Counted from the first letter of the stretch, positions 18,327-27,558 are shown. The stretch: 64,000 nucleotides of DNA from Pseudomonadota bacterium (GCA_021832305.1 JAKBLB010000006.1:47771-111770), one strand, 5' to 3'. A program made the numbers and translations. The notes: generated by a model from the sequence alone, not told the origin.

Positions 18327-19340
18327 ATGCTTCATAATGGTCAAGAGCTACTCCCGACTCCGGAGAAAAAAGGGCAAGTGCTGGTGATCGTCGGCATGCA
18401 CCGCAGCGGAACTTCCGCGTCCACGGGGGCCCTGCGCTGCCTGGGCGTGAACCTGGGAGAGAAGTTATACCAGGGTCATCAGGGCATCAATGACAAGGGG
18501 TACTTTGAACATGCCGGCATTGCCGATACCAACGATGAAGTGCTGGCTGCCCTGGGGTCTTCGTGGGATGACCCCCTGTTGCGTCCCAATGACTGGTGGA
18601 AGCGCGACGATCTGGCGCTTTATGTTCGTAAAGTCAGGAAACTGATCCAGCAGGACTTTGCGCGCAGTCCCCTGTGGGCGGTAAAGGATCCGCGCGTCTG
18701 CCGACTTTTGCCCTGGTGGCTGGAAATCTTTTCTGCCCTCGAAATCACGCCCCATTTCATTTTTGTGGTGCGTTCTCCCGCCGCAGTCCATCGGTCCCTG
18801 GAGAAACGGGATGGTTTTCCCAGGGAGAAATCCTTTCTGCTCTGGACCTTGCATTACCTGGAAGCCGAACGACACAGTCGGGGCCATGCGCGGACCTTTC
18901 TCGATTTCGACCGATTTCTTGAGGAACCCGTGGAATCCCTGCGCCGGGTCGAACGGGAACTGAATCTTGCTTTTCCCATCTCCGTCGATCAGGCAAAATC
19001 CGGTCTGGATGCATTCCTGTCTCGTGACCTGCGCCATCATACGGCGGAACAGGAACTTCAGGATACCCGGCCCGTTCTCGAACTGGCGCAGGACCTTCAC
19101 GGTGAATTGGTGAACGCGACCAAAGAACTGCCCCTGAACATTTCTGTCATGAATGAATTGTGGACACGCATGGAAACGATTCAACAGGGATTTCCGGAAG
19201 CCCTGGTCAGTCATGTCCGTTCCTCCGGGGTCATTCGCGGCGACCTGCAGATCACCCTCAACCGTATTTTTCGTTCCTGGTCCTGGCTGCTCGGAAAACC
19301 GGTGCGCTGGGGGGAGCGCCGGTTTGGACGGGACGTATGA
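18327..19340 (+). CDS. Sulfotransferase family protein
   Basis: 337-aa PAPS-dependent sulfotransferase candidate. The 5'-phosphosulfate-binding loop is GMHRSGTS (23-30) near the N-terminus. The 3'-phosphate-binding region is FVVRSPAAVHRSLEKRDGF in the middle, with the conserved Arg and Ser. The WAVKDPRVCRLLPWW segment between them is typical of the glycan/O-antigen-type members. Its genomic partners (CysD, CysN/C, CysQ) supply PAPS and remove PAP, which supports real sulfotransferase activity. The acceptor is probably the nascent exopolysaccharide or its lipid-linked precursor. The following glycosyltransferase start overlaps its stop (ATGA). Confidence 0.85.
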   Translation: MLHNGQELLPTPEKKGQVLVIVGMHRSGTSASTGALRCLGVNLGEKLYQGHQGINDKGYFEHAGIADTNDEVLAALGSSWDDPLLRPNDWWKRDDLALYVRKVRKLIQQDFARSPLWAVKDPRVCRLLPWWLEIFSALEITPHFIFVVRSPAAVHRSLEKRDGFPREKSFLLWTLHYLEAERHSRGHARTFLDFDRFLEEPVESLRRVERELNLAFPISVDQAKSGLDAFLSRDLRHHTAEQELQDTRPVLELAQDLHGELVNATKELPLNISVMNELWTRMETIQQGFPEALVSHVRSSGVIRGDLQITLNRIFRSWSWLLGKPVRWGERRFGRDV

Positions 19341-20269
19341 GTATGCCCGCCGTTTCCGTCATCATTCCGACCTACAACTGTGCAGACTACATCGAGCAGA
19401 CCCTGGAAGGCATTCTGAATCAGACCTTTCAGGATTTCGAACTGATCGTGGTAGACGATGGCTCCACGGATCGTACCCAGGACATCGTGGCCCGTCACGC
19501 CCCCAGGGTTCGTCTCATCGTCCAGAAGAATTCCGGGGTCTGTGTGGCCAGAAATCGGGGCATCAGTGAAGCGAAAGGCCAATTCATCTGCCTCGTCGAT
19601 CATGACGACTACTGGTTTGCAGATAAACTGGCCTGTCAGGTCGAAGCCATGGAGAAATATCCGGAGAGTGGCGTCATCTATACGGACTTCACCCTGTGGT
19701 TTCCCGAGGATGGGCGTTTTCCTGAACCCCGCACCTTGCACACAGCCATCCCCGGAGATCGGATCGACCCCGATTACTCCGGCTGGATCTATCACCAGTT
19801 ATTGCTGGACTGCTGGGTATTGACCAGTACGGCCATGTTCCGGGCAGAAGTCTTCAGGAATTGTGGGAAATTTGATGAAACTTTGCCCTACAGCGAAGAC
19901 TGGGAACTGTGGCTGAGAATTTGCCGGAAGTATCCCTTCACCAAACTGGCCTACGCCTCTACCCTGTACCGGCAGCATCCCAATCAAGGAAACCGCAAGG
20001 TCAGGGCGGTGGACTATCGGACCCGACTCCTCACTCAGGCCAAAAAACGATGGGGGCTGTGCAGTCAGGACAACCGGTGTATTTCCGCCGCCGTATTCAA
20101 CAAGAAGTTGGCGGCCTACCATGCCGACTTTGGCCTTTATCATCTCAAGGCAGGGCACCGAACCACGGCGACCCAGGCTTTGATCAAAGCATGGCTGACC
20201 AATCCTCTCCATGTCAAATATCCTTGCTACATCGCAGCGGGATGGGTGGGTTGGAAACCAAAGTGGTGA
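19337..20269 (+). CDS. Glycosyltransferase family 2
   Basis: 310-aa GT-A fold glycosyltransferase. The N-terminal SVIIPTYNCADYIEQTL, VVDDGSTDRTQ, ARNRG and the metal-binding LVDHDDYW (D-x-D-like) are all present, and YSEDWELWLRI supplies the likely catalytic Asp. It lacks membrane helices and should act at the cytoplasmic face. It is translationally coupled to the sulfotransferase through the ATGA overlap, so the two may act on the same sugar residue. Donor and acceptor cannot be inferred. Confidence 0.87.
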   Translation: MSMPAVSVIIPTYNCADYIEQTLEGILNQTFQDFELIVVDDGSTDRTQDIVARHAPRVRLIVQKNSGVCVARNRGISEAKGQFICLVDHDDYWFADKLACQVEAMEKYPESGVIYTDFTLWFPEDGRFPEPRTLHTAIPGDRIDPDYSGWIYHQLLLDCWVLTSTAMFRAEVFRNCGKFDETLPYSEDWELWLRICRKYPFTKLAYASTLYRQHPNQGNRKVRAVDYRTRLLTQAKKRWGLCSQDNRCISAAVFNKKLAAYHADFGLYHLKAGHRTTATQALIKAWLTNPLHVKYPCYIAAGWVGWKPKW

Positions 20270-20355
20270 ATCGGTCCGGCCACAGGCTACAGAACGGGAA
20301 TTTCATTATTTGGTGCACTGATGCGGCATCGGTCGATGAATTATGCCGGTTGTTG

Positions 20356-20391
20356 CATGATAGTCACCATGATATATTACCGCGCATGATA
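20356..20391 (+). promoter_or_regulatory. Three CATGATA repeats upstream of vapB2
   Basis: The heptamer CATGATA occurs at 20356, 20368 and 20385, within 60 bases of the vapB2 start, and overlaps a possible TTGCAT/TATTAC promoter. Clustered repeats of this kind upstream of a toxin-antitoxin operon are probably antitoxin binding sites. Confidence 0.4.
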
Positions 20392-20414
20392 TCTTCATGA
20401 CCAGGGAGATTGGG

Positions 20415-20675
20415 ATGTCTCAAGTTGCGAAATTATTCATGAACGGTCGAAGCCAGGCGGTGCGTTTGCCGGTTGCATTCCGATTCGATGTGGATGAAGT
20501 CTTCATCCGCCGGGATCCGGAAACCGGGGATGTGATCCTGTCACGCAAACCGGAATCGCTGGACAGTTTTTTTGCCGCACTCGATGGGGTTGACGTGCCT
20601 GCGGATTTCCTGAGTTCGACAGACCGTAACCAGGGTGAACAGGATCGCGATCCGTTCGAGGGCTGGAAGGAATGA
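20415..20675 (+). CDS. vapB: AbrB-fold antitoxin (VapB/VagC type)
   Basis: 86-aa antitoxin. The N-terminal 50 residues show the VagC-like swapped hairpin ([20 protein letters not shown], then [14 protein letters not shown]). The C-terminal part (DPFEGWKE at the end) should bind the toxin. The ATG at 20415 has AGGGAG six bases upstream. It overlaps the downstream vapC by four bases. The pair separates two stretches of glycosyltransferase genes. Confidence 0.88.
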   Translation: MSQVAKLFMNGRSQAVRLPVAFRFDVDEVFIRRDPETGDVILSRKPESLDSFFAALDGVDVPADFLSSTDRNQGEQDRDPFEGWKE

Positions 20676-21079
20676 CTGTGTATATGTTGGACACCAACAT
20701 GGTGAGTTGCCTGGTAAAAAAAGATCCGACAGCCATGCAACGAGCGAAGAATGTGCCGATTTCCTCCCTGTGCATTTCTGCCATCACCGAAGGCGAACTG
20801 CTTTTTGGTCTGGCGAAGCGGCCAGAAGCCATACGGCTCCACGCGGCCGTCAAGGAGTTTCTGCGGTGTGTCGATGTGATGCCATGGGATGAAAGAGTGG
20901 CGGAGCACTACGCACGGATCCGCGCCTCATTGGAACGTCAAGGCAAAACACTCGCGCTTCTGGATTTGCTGATTGCTTCCCATGCAGAAAGTATTGGTGC
21001 CGTGCTGGTAACCAATGACCAAGCGTTTCGATTGATGGGTAGTCTCCGCGTGGAGGACTGGACTGAGGCGGCAACTTGA
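20672..21079 (+). CDS. vapC: VapC-type PIN domain ribonuclease toxin
   Basis: 135-aa PIN domain toxin. The active-site acids are D7 (MLDTN), E42 (EGELLFGL), D98 (LLDLLIA) and D116 (TNDQAF). [10 protein letters not shown] is the typical signature of VapC/FitB toxins. The start overlaps the antitoxin stop as ATGA. It looks intact, so this second vapBC pair may be functional and help keep this stretch in the chromosome. Confidence 0.9.
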   Translation: MTVYMLDTNMVSCLVKKDPTAMQRAKNVPISSLCISAITEGELLFGLAKRPEAIRLHAAVKEFLRCVDVMPWDERVAEHYARIRASLERQGKTLALLDLLIASHAESIGAVLVTNDQAFRLMGSLRVEDWTEAAT

Positions 21080-21172
21080 TGAGTGGCGTAACTCAAATTG
21101 TTCATTAGAGATTTAGGCTGACTTTTGGAAAACTGCCAAGTCCATGGATTAAGGACGCCGCTACCTGACATT

Positions 21173-22156
21173 ATGACAATAAAAATCCCTATGTCGCATT
21201 CTGATTTGACTGTTGTTATTCCTTTCTACCAGAGGACTCCCGAACCTCTGGTTCGTGCCATAAATTCCATCAAAGTTCAGCAAGGCGTGGAATGTCCGCA
21301 GGTGTTGATCGTGGATGATGAATCACCAGTGTCTGCTCGATCCATCCTGGATCAATATGTTCCAGACCATGGGGCCTTTATCCAACTGATCGAACAGAAA
21401 AACAAGGGGGCCGCAGGGGCGCGGAATACTGCACTGGATCATTTACCCGAATCGACCCAATATGTCGCCTTTCTGGATTCCGATGATGAATGGACTCCTC
21501 ATCATTTGGATCATGCCCTGCGTGTTCTTTCTCGAGGGTATGATTTCTATTTTGCCAACCATCAACGACCGGACTGGTCCCAAGATCGGTTTACTCAAAT
21601 GGGACTCAGTCGGGAACGACATCGATGTTTTGATCCTGAAAGACAGTTGTATGAGTTTGTTGGAGATGTCCTGTTACCCGTGATGGGGCAACAAATGGTC
21701 AAAACTTCCAGCGTCGTATACCGGCGGACCGCTTTACCAGAAGTTCGGTTCCCTGAACATTTGATCTTGGGGGAGGATGACGTCTTTTGGTTGAGGGCGC
21801 TACGCAGTGTTCGTCAAGCAGGGTTCTGTTTCCAGGTGGAAGTTGAAATGGGAGAGGGTGTCAACATTTCACAGGGAGGAGGCTGGGGGGAACTGCGCTC
21901 GTTCAAGTTGATGATCGAGAATCTGCAGAAGTGGCGGTCTCTTCCTCAATTATTTCCTGACGAGGCAGCCCTGCCCAAATTGTGTCGAGAGAACATCCAA
22001 AAGATCCGACAGGATTTTGCGGTTGGTGTATTGCATCGTTTGCGGCGCGGGAATGGGTTACCCATGGAATACTGGGCACGTTATACTCGGATGGATCCAT
22101 CCTGGATTTTGGCCTTGCTGAACCAAATCCTACGGAAATTCGGGGGAAAGTCATGA
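21173..22156 (+). CDS. Glycosyltransferase family 2
   Basis: About 327 aa. GT-A fold marks: LTVVIPFYQR, VLIVDDESP, the AAGARNTALDHLP segment and FLDSDDEW as the metal-binding DxD, with LGEDDVFWLRAL as the probable base region. ATGs at 21173 and 21191 are both possible and neither has a strong ribosome site. The stop overlaps the next gene's start (ATGA). It is probably cytoplasmic and adds one sugar of the repeat unit. Confidence 0.85.
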   Translation: MTIKIPMSHSDLTVVIPFYQRTPEPLVRAINSIKVQQGVECPQVLIVDDESPVSARSILDQYVPDHGAFIQLIEQKNKGAAGARNTALDHLPESTQYVAFLDSDDEWTPHHLDHALRVLSRGYDFYFANHQRPDWSQDRFTQMGLSRERHRCFDPERQLYEFVGDVLLPVMGQQMVKTSSVVYRRTALPEVRFPEHLILGEDDVFWLRALRSVRQAGFCFQVEVEMGEGVNISQGGGWGELRSFKLMIENLQKWRSLPQLFPDEAALPKLCRENIQKIRQDFAVGVLHRLRRGNGLPMEYWARYTRMDPSWILALLNQILRKFGGKS

Positions 22157-23166
22157 CCGAAAGTCTCTTGCGTGTCGGTATTTACCGCCCTGCCGAACTG
22201 CCTCAAAGTTTCAAAGTGTATGCAGACAATGTGGAGCGTTATTTCCCGGAGTTTGGAGTTCAGGCCGTTCACTTTGAAAGCAAGACAGAGACCCCTCAGA
22301 CGGTGGATGTATTCTGGGATATCCGCTCCGGCGGAGGAAACCCGCCACTTGAATTTCTGCTCGGGAAGAAGATTCCGTTGGTGATGACCGTCCATGGTTT
22401 TGCACCCATTAGTTTGTCGGGTTGGGAGTATTTTCAGACCATCAAGGGAACGATGCTATCCAAAACATACGCCAGGGAAAAGTTGGAGCGCTGGAAGGAA
22501 CTCAAAGAGGGCGTGGCTGCCATGATTGCAGTCTCACAATTCACCAAAGAGGAAGCGGTGAGACTGATTGGAGTGCCAGAACAGAAGATTACCGTCTGTC
22601 ATCATGGTGCCAGTCCGGAATTCAGACCTCAGGAACCCATAAAGCCTAAAGAAAACTATTTTCTTCATATCTCGAACAATGAGCCGCGCAAGAACGTAGC
22701 GCGTATTGTGGAAGCATTTCAACGCCTGAAAAAAACGCATGATGTCCGACTCAAACTCAAACTGCCTCATGAGGAAGGTGGCAAGTACCAAAACATCAAG
22801 GGAGTAGAGTTGATTCAGGGCATGTTGAGTACGGAAGATCTGGTCAAACTTTATCAAAACGCATCTGGATTCGTTTTTCCTTCTCTTTATGAAGGGTTCG
22901 GTATGCCCATATTGGAAGCCATGGCCTGTGGTTGTCCGGTCATTACCTCCAACGTCAGCGCGTGTCCGGAAGTGGCGGGAGAAGCAGCAAAAATTATCGA
23001 TCCAAGAAATGTTCAGGCATTACAACACGCTATGGAACAACTCATTGACCAAACCCATGGTATCGGACAACGTTTTATCACCGCTGGCCTCCAACGCGCT
23101 ACCCAGTTTGACTGGAAGAAGAGTGCTGAGGGACATGCGGTCACAATGGGTTATGCAAAGAAATAA
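22153..23166 (+). CDS. Glycosyltransferase family 4 (GT-B fold)
   Basis: 337-aa retaining glycosyltransferase. The C-terminal Rossmann half shows [18 protein letters not shown], the [21 protein letters not shown] segment with the conserved EGFG..E motif, and [10 protein letters not shown]. The ATG at 22153 overlaps the stop of the previous glycosyltransferase. It is the last plus-strand gene before the AT-rich minus-strand block. Base use here is intermediate between the GC-rich locus and the AT-rich genes that follow. Confidence 0.87.
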   Translation: MTESLLRVGIYRPAELPQSFKVYADNVERYFPEFGVQAVHFESKTETPQTVDVFWDIRSGGGNPPLEFLLGKKIPLVMTVHGFAPISLSGWEYFQTIKGTMLSKTYAREKLERWKELKEGVAAMIAVSQFTKEEAVRLIGVPEQKITVCHHGASPEFRPQEPIKPKENYFLHISNNEPRKNVARIVEAFQRLKKTHDVRLKLKLPHEEGGKYQNIKGVELIQGMLSTEDLVKLYQNASGFVFPSLYEGFGMPILEAMACGCPVITSNVSACPEVAGEAAKIIDPRNVQALQHAMEQLIDQTHGIGQRFITAGLQRATQFDWKKSAEGHAVTMGYAKK

Positions 23167-23169
23167 TAA

Positions 23170-23823
23170 TCAATTGGATGGTTCAGCGATGACGACGATT
23201 TGAATATGCTTTGTGTCACTCATTAATTCTGGAAAAAAACGATAAAGTAACCTGCGCAATAATTTTTTTGAATTCCACCACTTTTCATTAATAAACATTG
23301 TCTGAATGATAGTGAATCCAAGGTTCTCAAATAAGCGAATAATACTTTTTTGAGTAAAAAAACGAAGGTGTGTTTTGTCTCGGACACCGAATTCTTCATA
23401 ACGCCAATCTTTCTCAAATAAAAGGTGTTCAAGGTTGTCGATATGTCGAATGTTTGGAACGCAGCAATGAATTCGGCCTCCTTTTTTGAGTTTTTTCTTG
23501 CTCAACTCAAGAGCGGCTGCTGGATCTGTCATATGTTCCAGAGAGTCATTGAAGGTGATTATGTCGAAATAATTGTCTGGTATGGGGTTGTCTGAATGAA
23601 AAAAGTCCGTGATAACGTTGTCTAATCTTTTCATAGCAACAGACGCAGCCTCTTTATCTGGATCAACTCCCCATACTTCAATATTCATTGATTTCTTTAG
23701 AGACAGCCCAAATCCACCCTGATTGCATCCAACATCGAGAAGAGTTCCAGTGTTTTTTGGAATCAACAAAACGAGTGGTTGCCGATCAATGTCCTCGTAT
23801 TCTGGTCTGTTGAATTCTGTCAT
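23170..23823 (-). CDS. Class I SAM-dependent methyltransferase
   Basis: 217-aa methyltransferase. The SAM-binding loop is LLDVGCNQGGFGLSL near residue 28; VWGVDPDKEAA is the acidic motif and FDIITFNDSLEHM is motif IV. The family methylates sugars or lipid carriers in polysaccharide loci. The gene is strongly AT-rich compared with its neighbours, with many AAA, AAT and TTT codons, and forms a same-strand block with the next two genes. Recent horizontal acquisition is likely. Confidence 0.85.
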   Translation of the reverse strand: MTEFNRPEYEDIDRQPLVLLIPKNTGTLLDVGCNQGGFGLSLKKSMNIEVWGVDPDKEAASVAMKRLDNVITDFFHSDNPIPDNYFDIITFNDSLEHMTDPAAALELSKKKLKKGGRIHCCVPNIRHIDNLEHLLFEKDWRYEEFGVRDKTHLRFFTQKSIIRLFENLGFTIIQTMFINEKWWNSKKLLRRLLYRFFPELMSDTKHIQIVVIAEPSN

Positions 23824-23844
23824 AAAAACCTAATTTAATGAATT

Positions 23845-24873
23845 TTAGTTGGTGGTTCTATTTGTAAAAAACCGGGTAATAATTTTTCGAATATTACCAT
23901 GTAACACGTTGATAATAGCATACGGGTGAGATAATATCGCTTTGGATAGTATTCTCGGAACCTGTCTTCCGGGTTTCCATTCCCCCCCCTTGTTTCTTAT
24001 AGCGTCCCAAATTCCAAGTAATACCGCATCTGACTTATCAATTTCATTTTTCTCATACATTGATGATGCTAATAATATTGATCCGGACAAATATTTTCTG
24101 AGATAACCAACTCTTTCTTTTTTTGATATTAATTTGCTCCAAAGGTGGTATCTATTTCTTGTGTTTAAGTAAACATAATGCGGAGGTCGTTTGTTTGGAT
24201 CTGCTTCTCCATAGTGAAATACCTTTGATTTTGTAGCGATCGAGTTTCTAAATCCAGATTTAATAATTCGTAAACTTAAATCCATGTCTTCAAAGTAGGC
24301 AAAAAGGAAATTATCAAATCCGCCGATTTGTTTTAATAATGATGTTCTTGCGAGCAGGGCAGTTCCCCAGAGGCACAATAGTTCGGGATTTGTTCTTTGT
24401 AACTCTTTAGCGTTTTCTTTGGATTCGACTAATTCAAATATTTTGTCGTTCCAATTTATTTTACTTCCACAAAACTGGATTTTTATGTTATCCCCGTCTC
24501 TGATGTACAGAACAGGAGATGTTGCGCCAATAGTTTTGTCAGAACTTATTTCTTCAATCAAATGGCTTAGTGAATATCTGTCTGGTAAAGTATCGTTATT
24601 TAGTATCCATATATACTCAAAACAATATTCAATAGCATAATTTATTCCTTGATTTTGAGCCCCTGCAAATCCAATATTTGTCGGATTTTTTATTACTTTT
24701 GCTTTGGTGTAATCTTTGTGTATTTTTTCTATAATGCCGTCTGATGAGCCGTTATCAATAACCAATACTTCGAAGTTTTTATAATCAAGATCGTATATTA
24801 AATCCAGACAATTTATTGTTTTTTCGTATCCGTTCCAGTTGATTATAGAGATTAGTACACTATCGTTTTTCAT
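23845..24873 (-). CDS. Glycosyltransferase family 2, rhamnosyltransferase-like
   Basis: 342-aa glycosyltransferase in the AT-rich block. Motifs: SIINWNGYEKTINCL, VIDNGSSDG, GFAGAQNQGINYAI, the DxD-like ILNNDT and the later AYFEDMDLSLRI segment, which resembles bacterial rhamnosyltransferase-type GT2 enzymes. Donor identity is uncertain. It is 21 bases upstream of the methyltransferase and shares its codon bias, so the two were probably gained together. Confidence 0.85.
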   Translation of the reverse strand: MKNDSVLISIINWNGYEKTINCLDLIYDLDYKNFEVLVIDNGSSDGIIEKIHKDYTKAKVIKNPTNIGFAGAQNQGINYAIEYCFEYIWILNNDTLPDRYSLSHLIEEISSDKTIGATSPVLYIRDGDNIKIQFCGSKINWNDKIFELVESKENAKELQRTNPELLCLWGTALLARTSLLKQIGGFDNFLFAYFEDMDLSLRIIKSGFRNSIATKSKVFHYGEADPNKRPPHYVYLNTRNRYHLWSKLISKKERVGYLRKYLSGSILLASSMYEKNEIDKSDAVLLGIWDAIRNKGGEWKPGRQVPRILSKAILSHPYAIINVLHGNIRKIITRFFTNRTTN

Positions 24874-24906
24874 GATTTGTCTTTTTGTGTTTCTGGTATA
24901 TACCTG

Positions 24907-26334
24907 CTATTTTATTATCCAGTTTATTTGTTTTTCAATGGGGTGTTTGACAAGGTAGATGATTGTTGCCCAGACTGCCGTACAGGACAGCATGCTCAGT
25001 ACTATTTCCGTCCAATGTTTGTTTTCAAATATATTTTTTCCAATGGTTATGATGGCTATGGAGGGAAGACAAGATAACGCGGTGACCCAGAAACTCTTGT
25101 GGAGTGATTGAACCAACCCGTTGAGGTCTATCCCGATAACCTTTCGACATTGAATGAAGTCTGTTATTGACTCGATTGTTCCGGATATTATGAAAGCGAT
25201 TCCCACTGCCAGTAGTCCTTTCGGGGCGGCAATGAAGATGAGTATGCCTCTGATGGGAATTCGCATCAATAGTTGATATAAGTTTTGTTCAATTCTTCCG
25301 ACCGCAGGCATCATGGATCCCATGAGCATGAAGGGGGATTTTACCAAACTGAATATGCAAAGCAACTGTAAAGGGATAATGGATGCCGTCCATTGTTTGC
25401 CGTACAGTCCAATGATGATGGGATCCGCCATGATAGCCAAGTTGATGAAAAATGGCCATGCGACTACGGTGAGCAGGGCAAGGGATTCTTCGAAACTTTG
25501 TTTCATTGGATGGTCGTTTCTTGATTGCTCTGAAAAGTGGGGAGCAGCTACATCCCAGAGAGCTCTCATGACGAGCGTATCGAAAGTTGAGACTAAGCCC
25601 ATGGCACGTCCAAAATAACCTACCGTCGACATTCCCGACAGGCGGCCGAGTATCAGGTCGGCTTCCGCTTGACCAATATCTATCAAGATAGTAATGAGAC
25701 TGGACAATGACCCAAACGAAATTACCTTTCTTATTCCTTTGATCCCTGGGGTAAAGGGGATGTCTTTTGAACGCCATAACTGGACGAGAGTAAAGGTACA
25801 GAGGATGCCTGCGACGGAACCCCAGGCCATGGAGAGGTAACTGTAGCCCAGGTAGGCAAGGGTGACGGTGGTGATGGAACCGGTGAGGTTGGTGAAAAAT
25901 TTGATGAGGGCAATGTACTTGAACTCCATCTTTTTGTACATGTAGGCCATGGGGACCGTACCGAAGGGGATCAGCACGAAGTTGAGTGCCAGGATTCGCA
26001 TGACGGAACGGACACCGGGTTGGTGGTAGAACTCTGCTGCGTAGTTGCTTCCCAGAGCAACCACGAGAGCAAGGGTCCAGGCGGTGAATAAGGTAAGCGT
26101 GAAGGCTGCGCGGATCTTGTCTTGGGTCAGGTTTTTCTCCTGGATGATATAGGCAGAGATGCCGAAATCACGCATGGAACTGGCGAATCCGATCAATACG
26201 GCGGCGATGGAATACAAACCGATTTCCGAAGGGTTGAGCAGACGTGCCAGGATGATGGAGACGACGAACTGGATGGCGAAACTGGCGTAGTTTTGTCCCA
26301 GGGACAACAGGATGGACTTTCTGACCTTGCTCAT
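24907..26334 (-). CDS. Polysaccharide flippase (Wzx-type, MOP superfamily)
   Basis: 475-aa membrane protein with 12-14 predicted helices. It matches lipopolysaccharide/polysaccharide export flippases: SLGQNYASFAIQFVVSIILARLLNPSEIG at the start is split by short gaps from the RDFG..AYII..K region, and the YFGRAMGLVSTFD segment lies mid-protein. It should move undecaprenyl-linked repeat units to the periplasm for the Wzy-like polymerase at 9935. It is the only flippase in the window. Its 3' half is AT-rich like the two genes downstream, while the 5' half is closer to the local average, so the edge of the imported segment may lie inside this gene. Confidence 0.88.
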   Translation of the reverse strand: MSKVRKSILLSLGQNYASFAIQFVVSIILARLLNPSEIGLYSIAAVLIGFASSMRDFGISAYIIQEKNLTQDKIRAAFTLTLFTAWTLALVVALGSNYAAEFYHQPGVRSVMRILALNFVLIPFGTVPMAYMYKKMEFKYIALIKFFTNLTGSITTVTLAYLGYSYLSMAWGSVAGILCTFTLVQLWRSKDIPFTPGIKGIRKVISFGSLSSLITILIDIGQAEADLILGRLSGMSTVGYFGRAMGLVSTFDTLVMRALWDVAAPHFSEQSRNDHPMKQSFEESLALLTVVAWPFFINLAIMADPIIIGLYGKQWTASIIPLQLLCIFSLVKSPFMLMGSMMPAVGRIEQNLYQLLMRIPIRGILIFIAAPKGLLAVGIAFIISGTIESITDFIQCRKVIGIDLNGLVQSLHKSFWVTALSCLPSIAIITIGKNIFENKHWTEIVLSMLSCTAVWATIIYLVKHPIEKQINWIIK

Positions 26335-26392
26335 GAATCAGAAAGTTTTTGGGTTGGCGGAGGAAAGGGTTGGGTGGTGGGGGGGACAACTT

Positions 26393-26587
26393 TTATTGGG
26401 CATGCGTGATCTTTAACCAGTAGATGCAGGCGAGGGAGAGGAAAAAGCAGAGAGTGGCCAGATTTCCTCGGTCTTCCAGAAAGTGTTTCAGCGTTTTTTT
26501 GTGCGTGGGATGACGCAAGGCCAGATGGTAGGGATGGCGTAAGTGATACGCGGGTTGAGTGATTCGTTCGTTATGAATGTCTAACAC
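26393..26587 (-). CDS. Small hypothetical protein, one possible membrane segment
   Basis: 64-codon frame starting at GTG 26587 with GGGGAAG six bases upstream. The C-terminal half is hydrophobic (LATLCFFLSLACIYWL) and could span the membrane. The His/Arg-rich first half is not recognisable. It could be a real small protein, or the surviving tail of a longer gene at the edge of the AT-rich island. The 300-odd bases around it, from 26335 to 26721, show nothing else. Confidence 0.3.
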   Translation of the reverse strand: MLDIHNERITQPAYHLRHPYHLALRHPTHKKTLKHFLEDRGNLATLCFFLSLACIYWLKITHAQ

Positions 26588-26721
26588 GAGACTTCCCCTT
26601 TTCCATTGTTGTTATTGCACCATAAATCCTATGAAGTGTAAAGTTGGATGACGATTTATTTTGAGGGCATGGGTTGGGATAAAGATTGACGGATTGAAAA
26701 ATCGTTACTACAATTTGCCTC

Positions 26722-26814
26722 ATGCACATTGAGTTCGACGACAATAAAAACGACACCAACATCCGTGCCCGAGGGCTGTCGTTTGAACAGGCGGCGATTT
26801 CGATGAGGTACTGA
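26722..26814 (+). pseudogene. Remnant of a BrnT toxin gene (internal deletion)
   Basis: The frame encodes the first 30 or so residues of a BrnT-like toxin (MHIEFDDNKN..NIRARGLSFEQAA) and then stops. In the +1 frame the next codons give DEVLMYEQETKP and a stop just inside brnA, which looks like the original BrnT C-terminus. The middle of about 50 codons is missing and the two ends are out of frame. No active toxin can be made. Confidence 0.7.
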
Positions 26815-26817
26815 TGT

Positions 26818-27084
26818 ATGAACAAGAAACCAAACCCCGAACTGATTGACAACGACAACCCGGAATGGACGGCGCAGGACATCAAAGCCGCCAGGCCCTT
26901 CTCCAGCCTACCCGCAACTTTGCAGTCCAAACTGCGTGGGCCGCAAAAAGCGCCTCCCAAGGTGTCAACCACCATCCGTTTATCTCCTGATGTATTGCAG
27001 GCTTTCCGGGCTTCTGGAGACGGCTGGCAGACACGCATCGATGCGGCGTTGAGGGACTGGCTGCGCACACATTCGCCTGCATAA
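26818..27084 (+). CDS. brnA: BrnA family antitoxin
   Basis: 88-aa antitoxin of the BrnA type. The C-terminal half has the ribbon-helix-helix motif VSTTIRLSPDVLQAFRASGDGWQ, followed by DAALRDWLRTH. The N-terminal half (DNDNPEWTAQDIKAARPF) is the toxin-binding region typical of BrnA. It starts 3 bases after the broken brnT frame. The gene is intact, so it survives as an orphan antitoxin or regulator. Confidence 0.85.
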   Translation: MNKKPNPELIDNDNPEWTAQDIKAARPFSSLPATLQSKLRGPQKAPPKVSTTIRLSPDVLQAFRASGDGWQTRIDAALRDWLRTHSPA

Positions 27085-27118
27085 GCCAAGTGAGTGTGTC
27101 AGTTATTTTGATGGATTT

Positions 27119-27370
27119 TCAGGGGTTGGTGATCATTTTGGATGAGGGTTGAGGGGGTGACTTGTCACGTTCGATCTCAAGATCGAAACCTCCTGCCTGC
27201 TGGCCGATTTCAGCCAACAAGGAACCCAGTTTGATGCGGCCCCCTGGTCGTGCGACGCTCTCAAGAATGGCTCGGACTTCGGCCTCGGTGCTTCGACCAG
27301 CCATCGCGGCACGCACACGCAAAGCACGGTGCGTCTCCTCAGGTAAGTTACGGACGGTGATCGATGACAT
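27119..27370 (-). CDS. fitA: FitA-like ribbon-helix-helix antitoxin (orphan)
   Basis: 83-aa protein. SSITVRNLPEETHRALRVRAA is the Arc/FitA DNA-binding motif, and the GRSTEAEVRAILE segment is typical of FitA. The ATG at 27370 has AGGGA seven bases upstream. FitB (a PIN toxin) normally follows directly. Here the convergent brnA gene lies downstream instead and no toxin frame is present, so this antitoxin has lost its partner. Confidence 0.8.
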   Translation of the reverse strand: MSSITVRNLPEETHRALRVRAAMAGRSTEAEVRAILESVARPGGRIKLGSLLAEIGQQAGGFDLEIERDKSPPQPSSKMITNP

Positions 27371-27558
27371 CTGGCATCCCTTCTTGATTGATCTCAGTGA
27401 TTGCATTGTATTCGTCATGAAATCATTTCGCAAGGTGTCTTGAGAGCGATGGCACTACCTCCCTTGTTGCCAGGGCGGGCAAGTGGTATAAACTGGCGAC
27501 ATGAGGTTCTTGTGTGGATATAGACGAGAAAGGAGGAACGTCATGAGTAACCGCCGAA

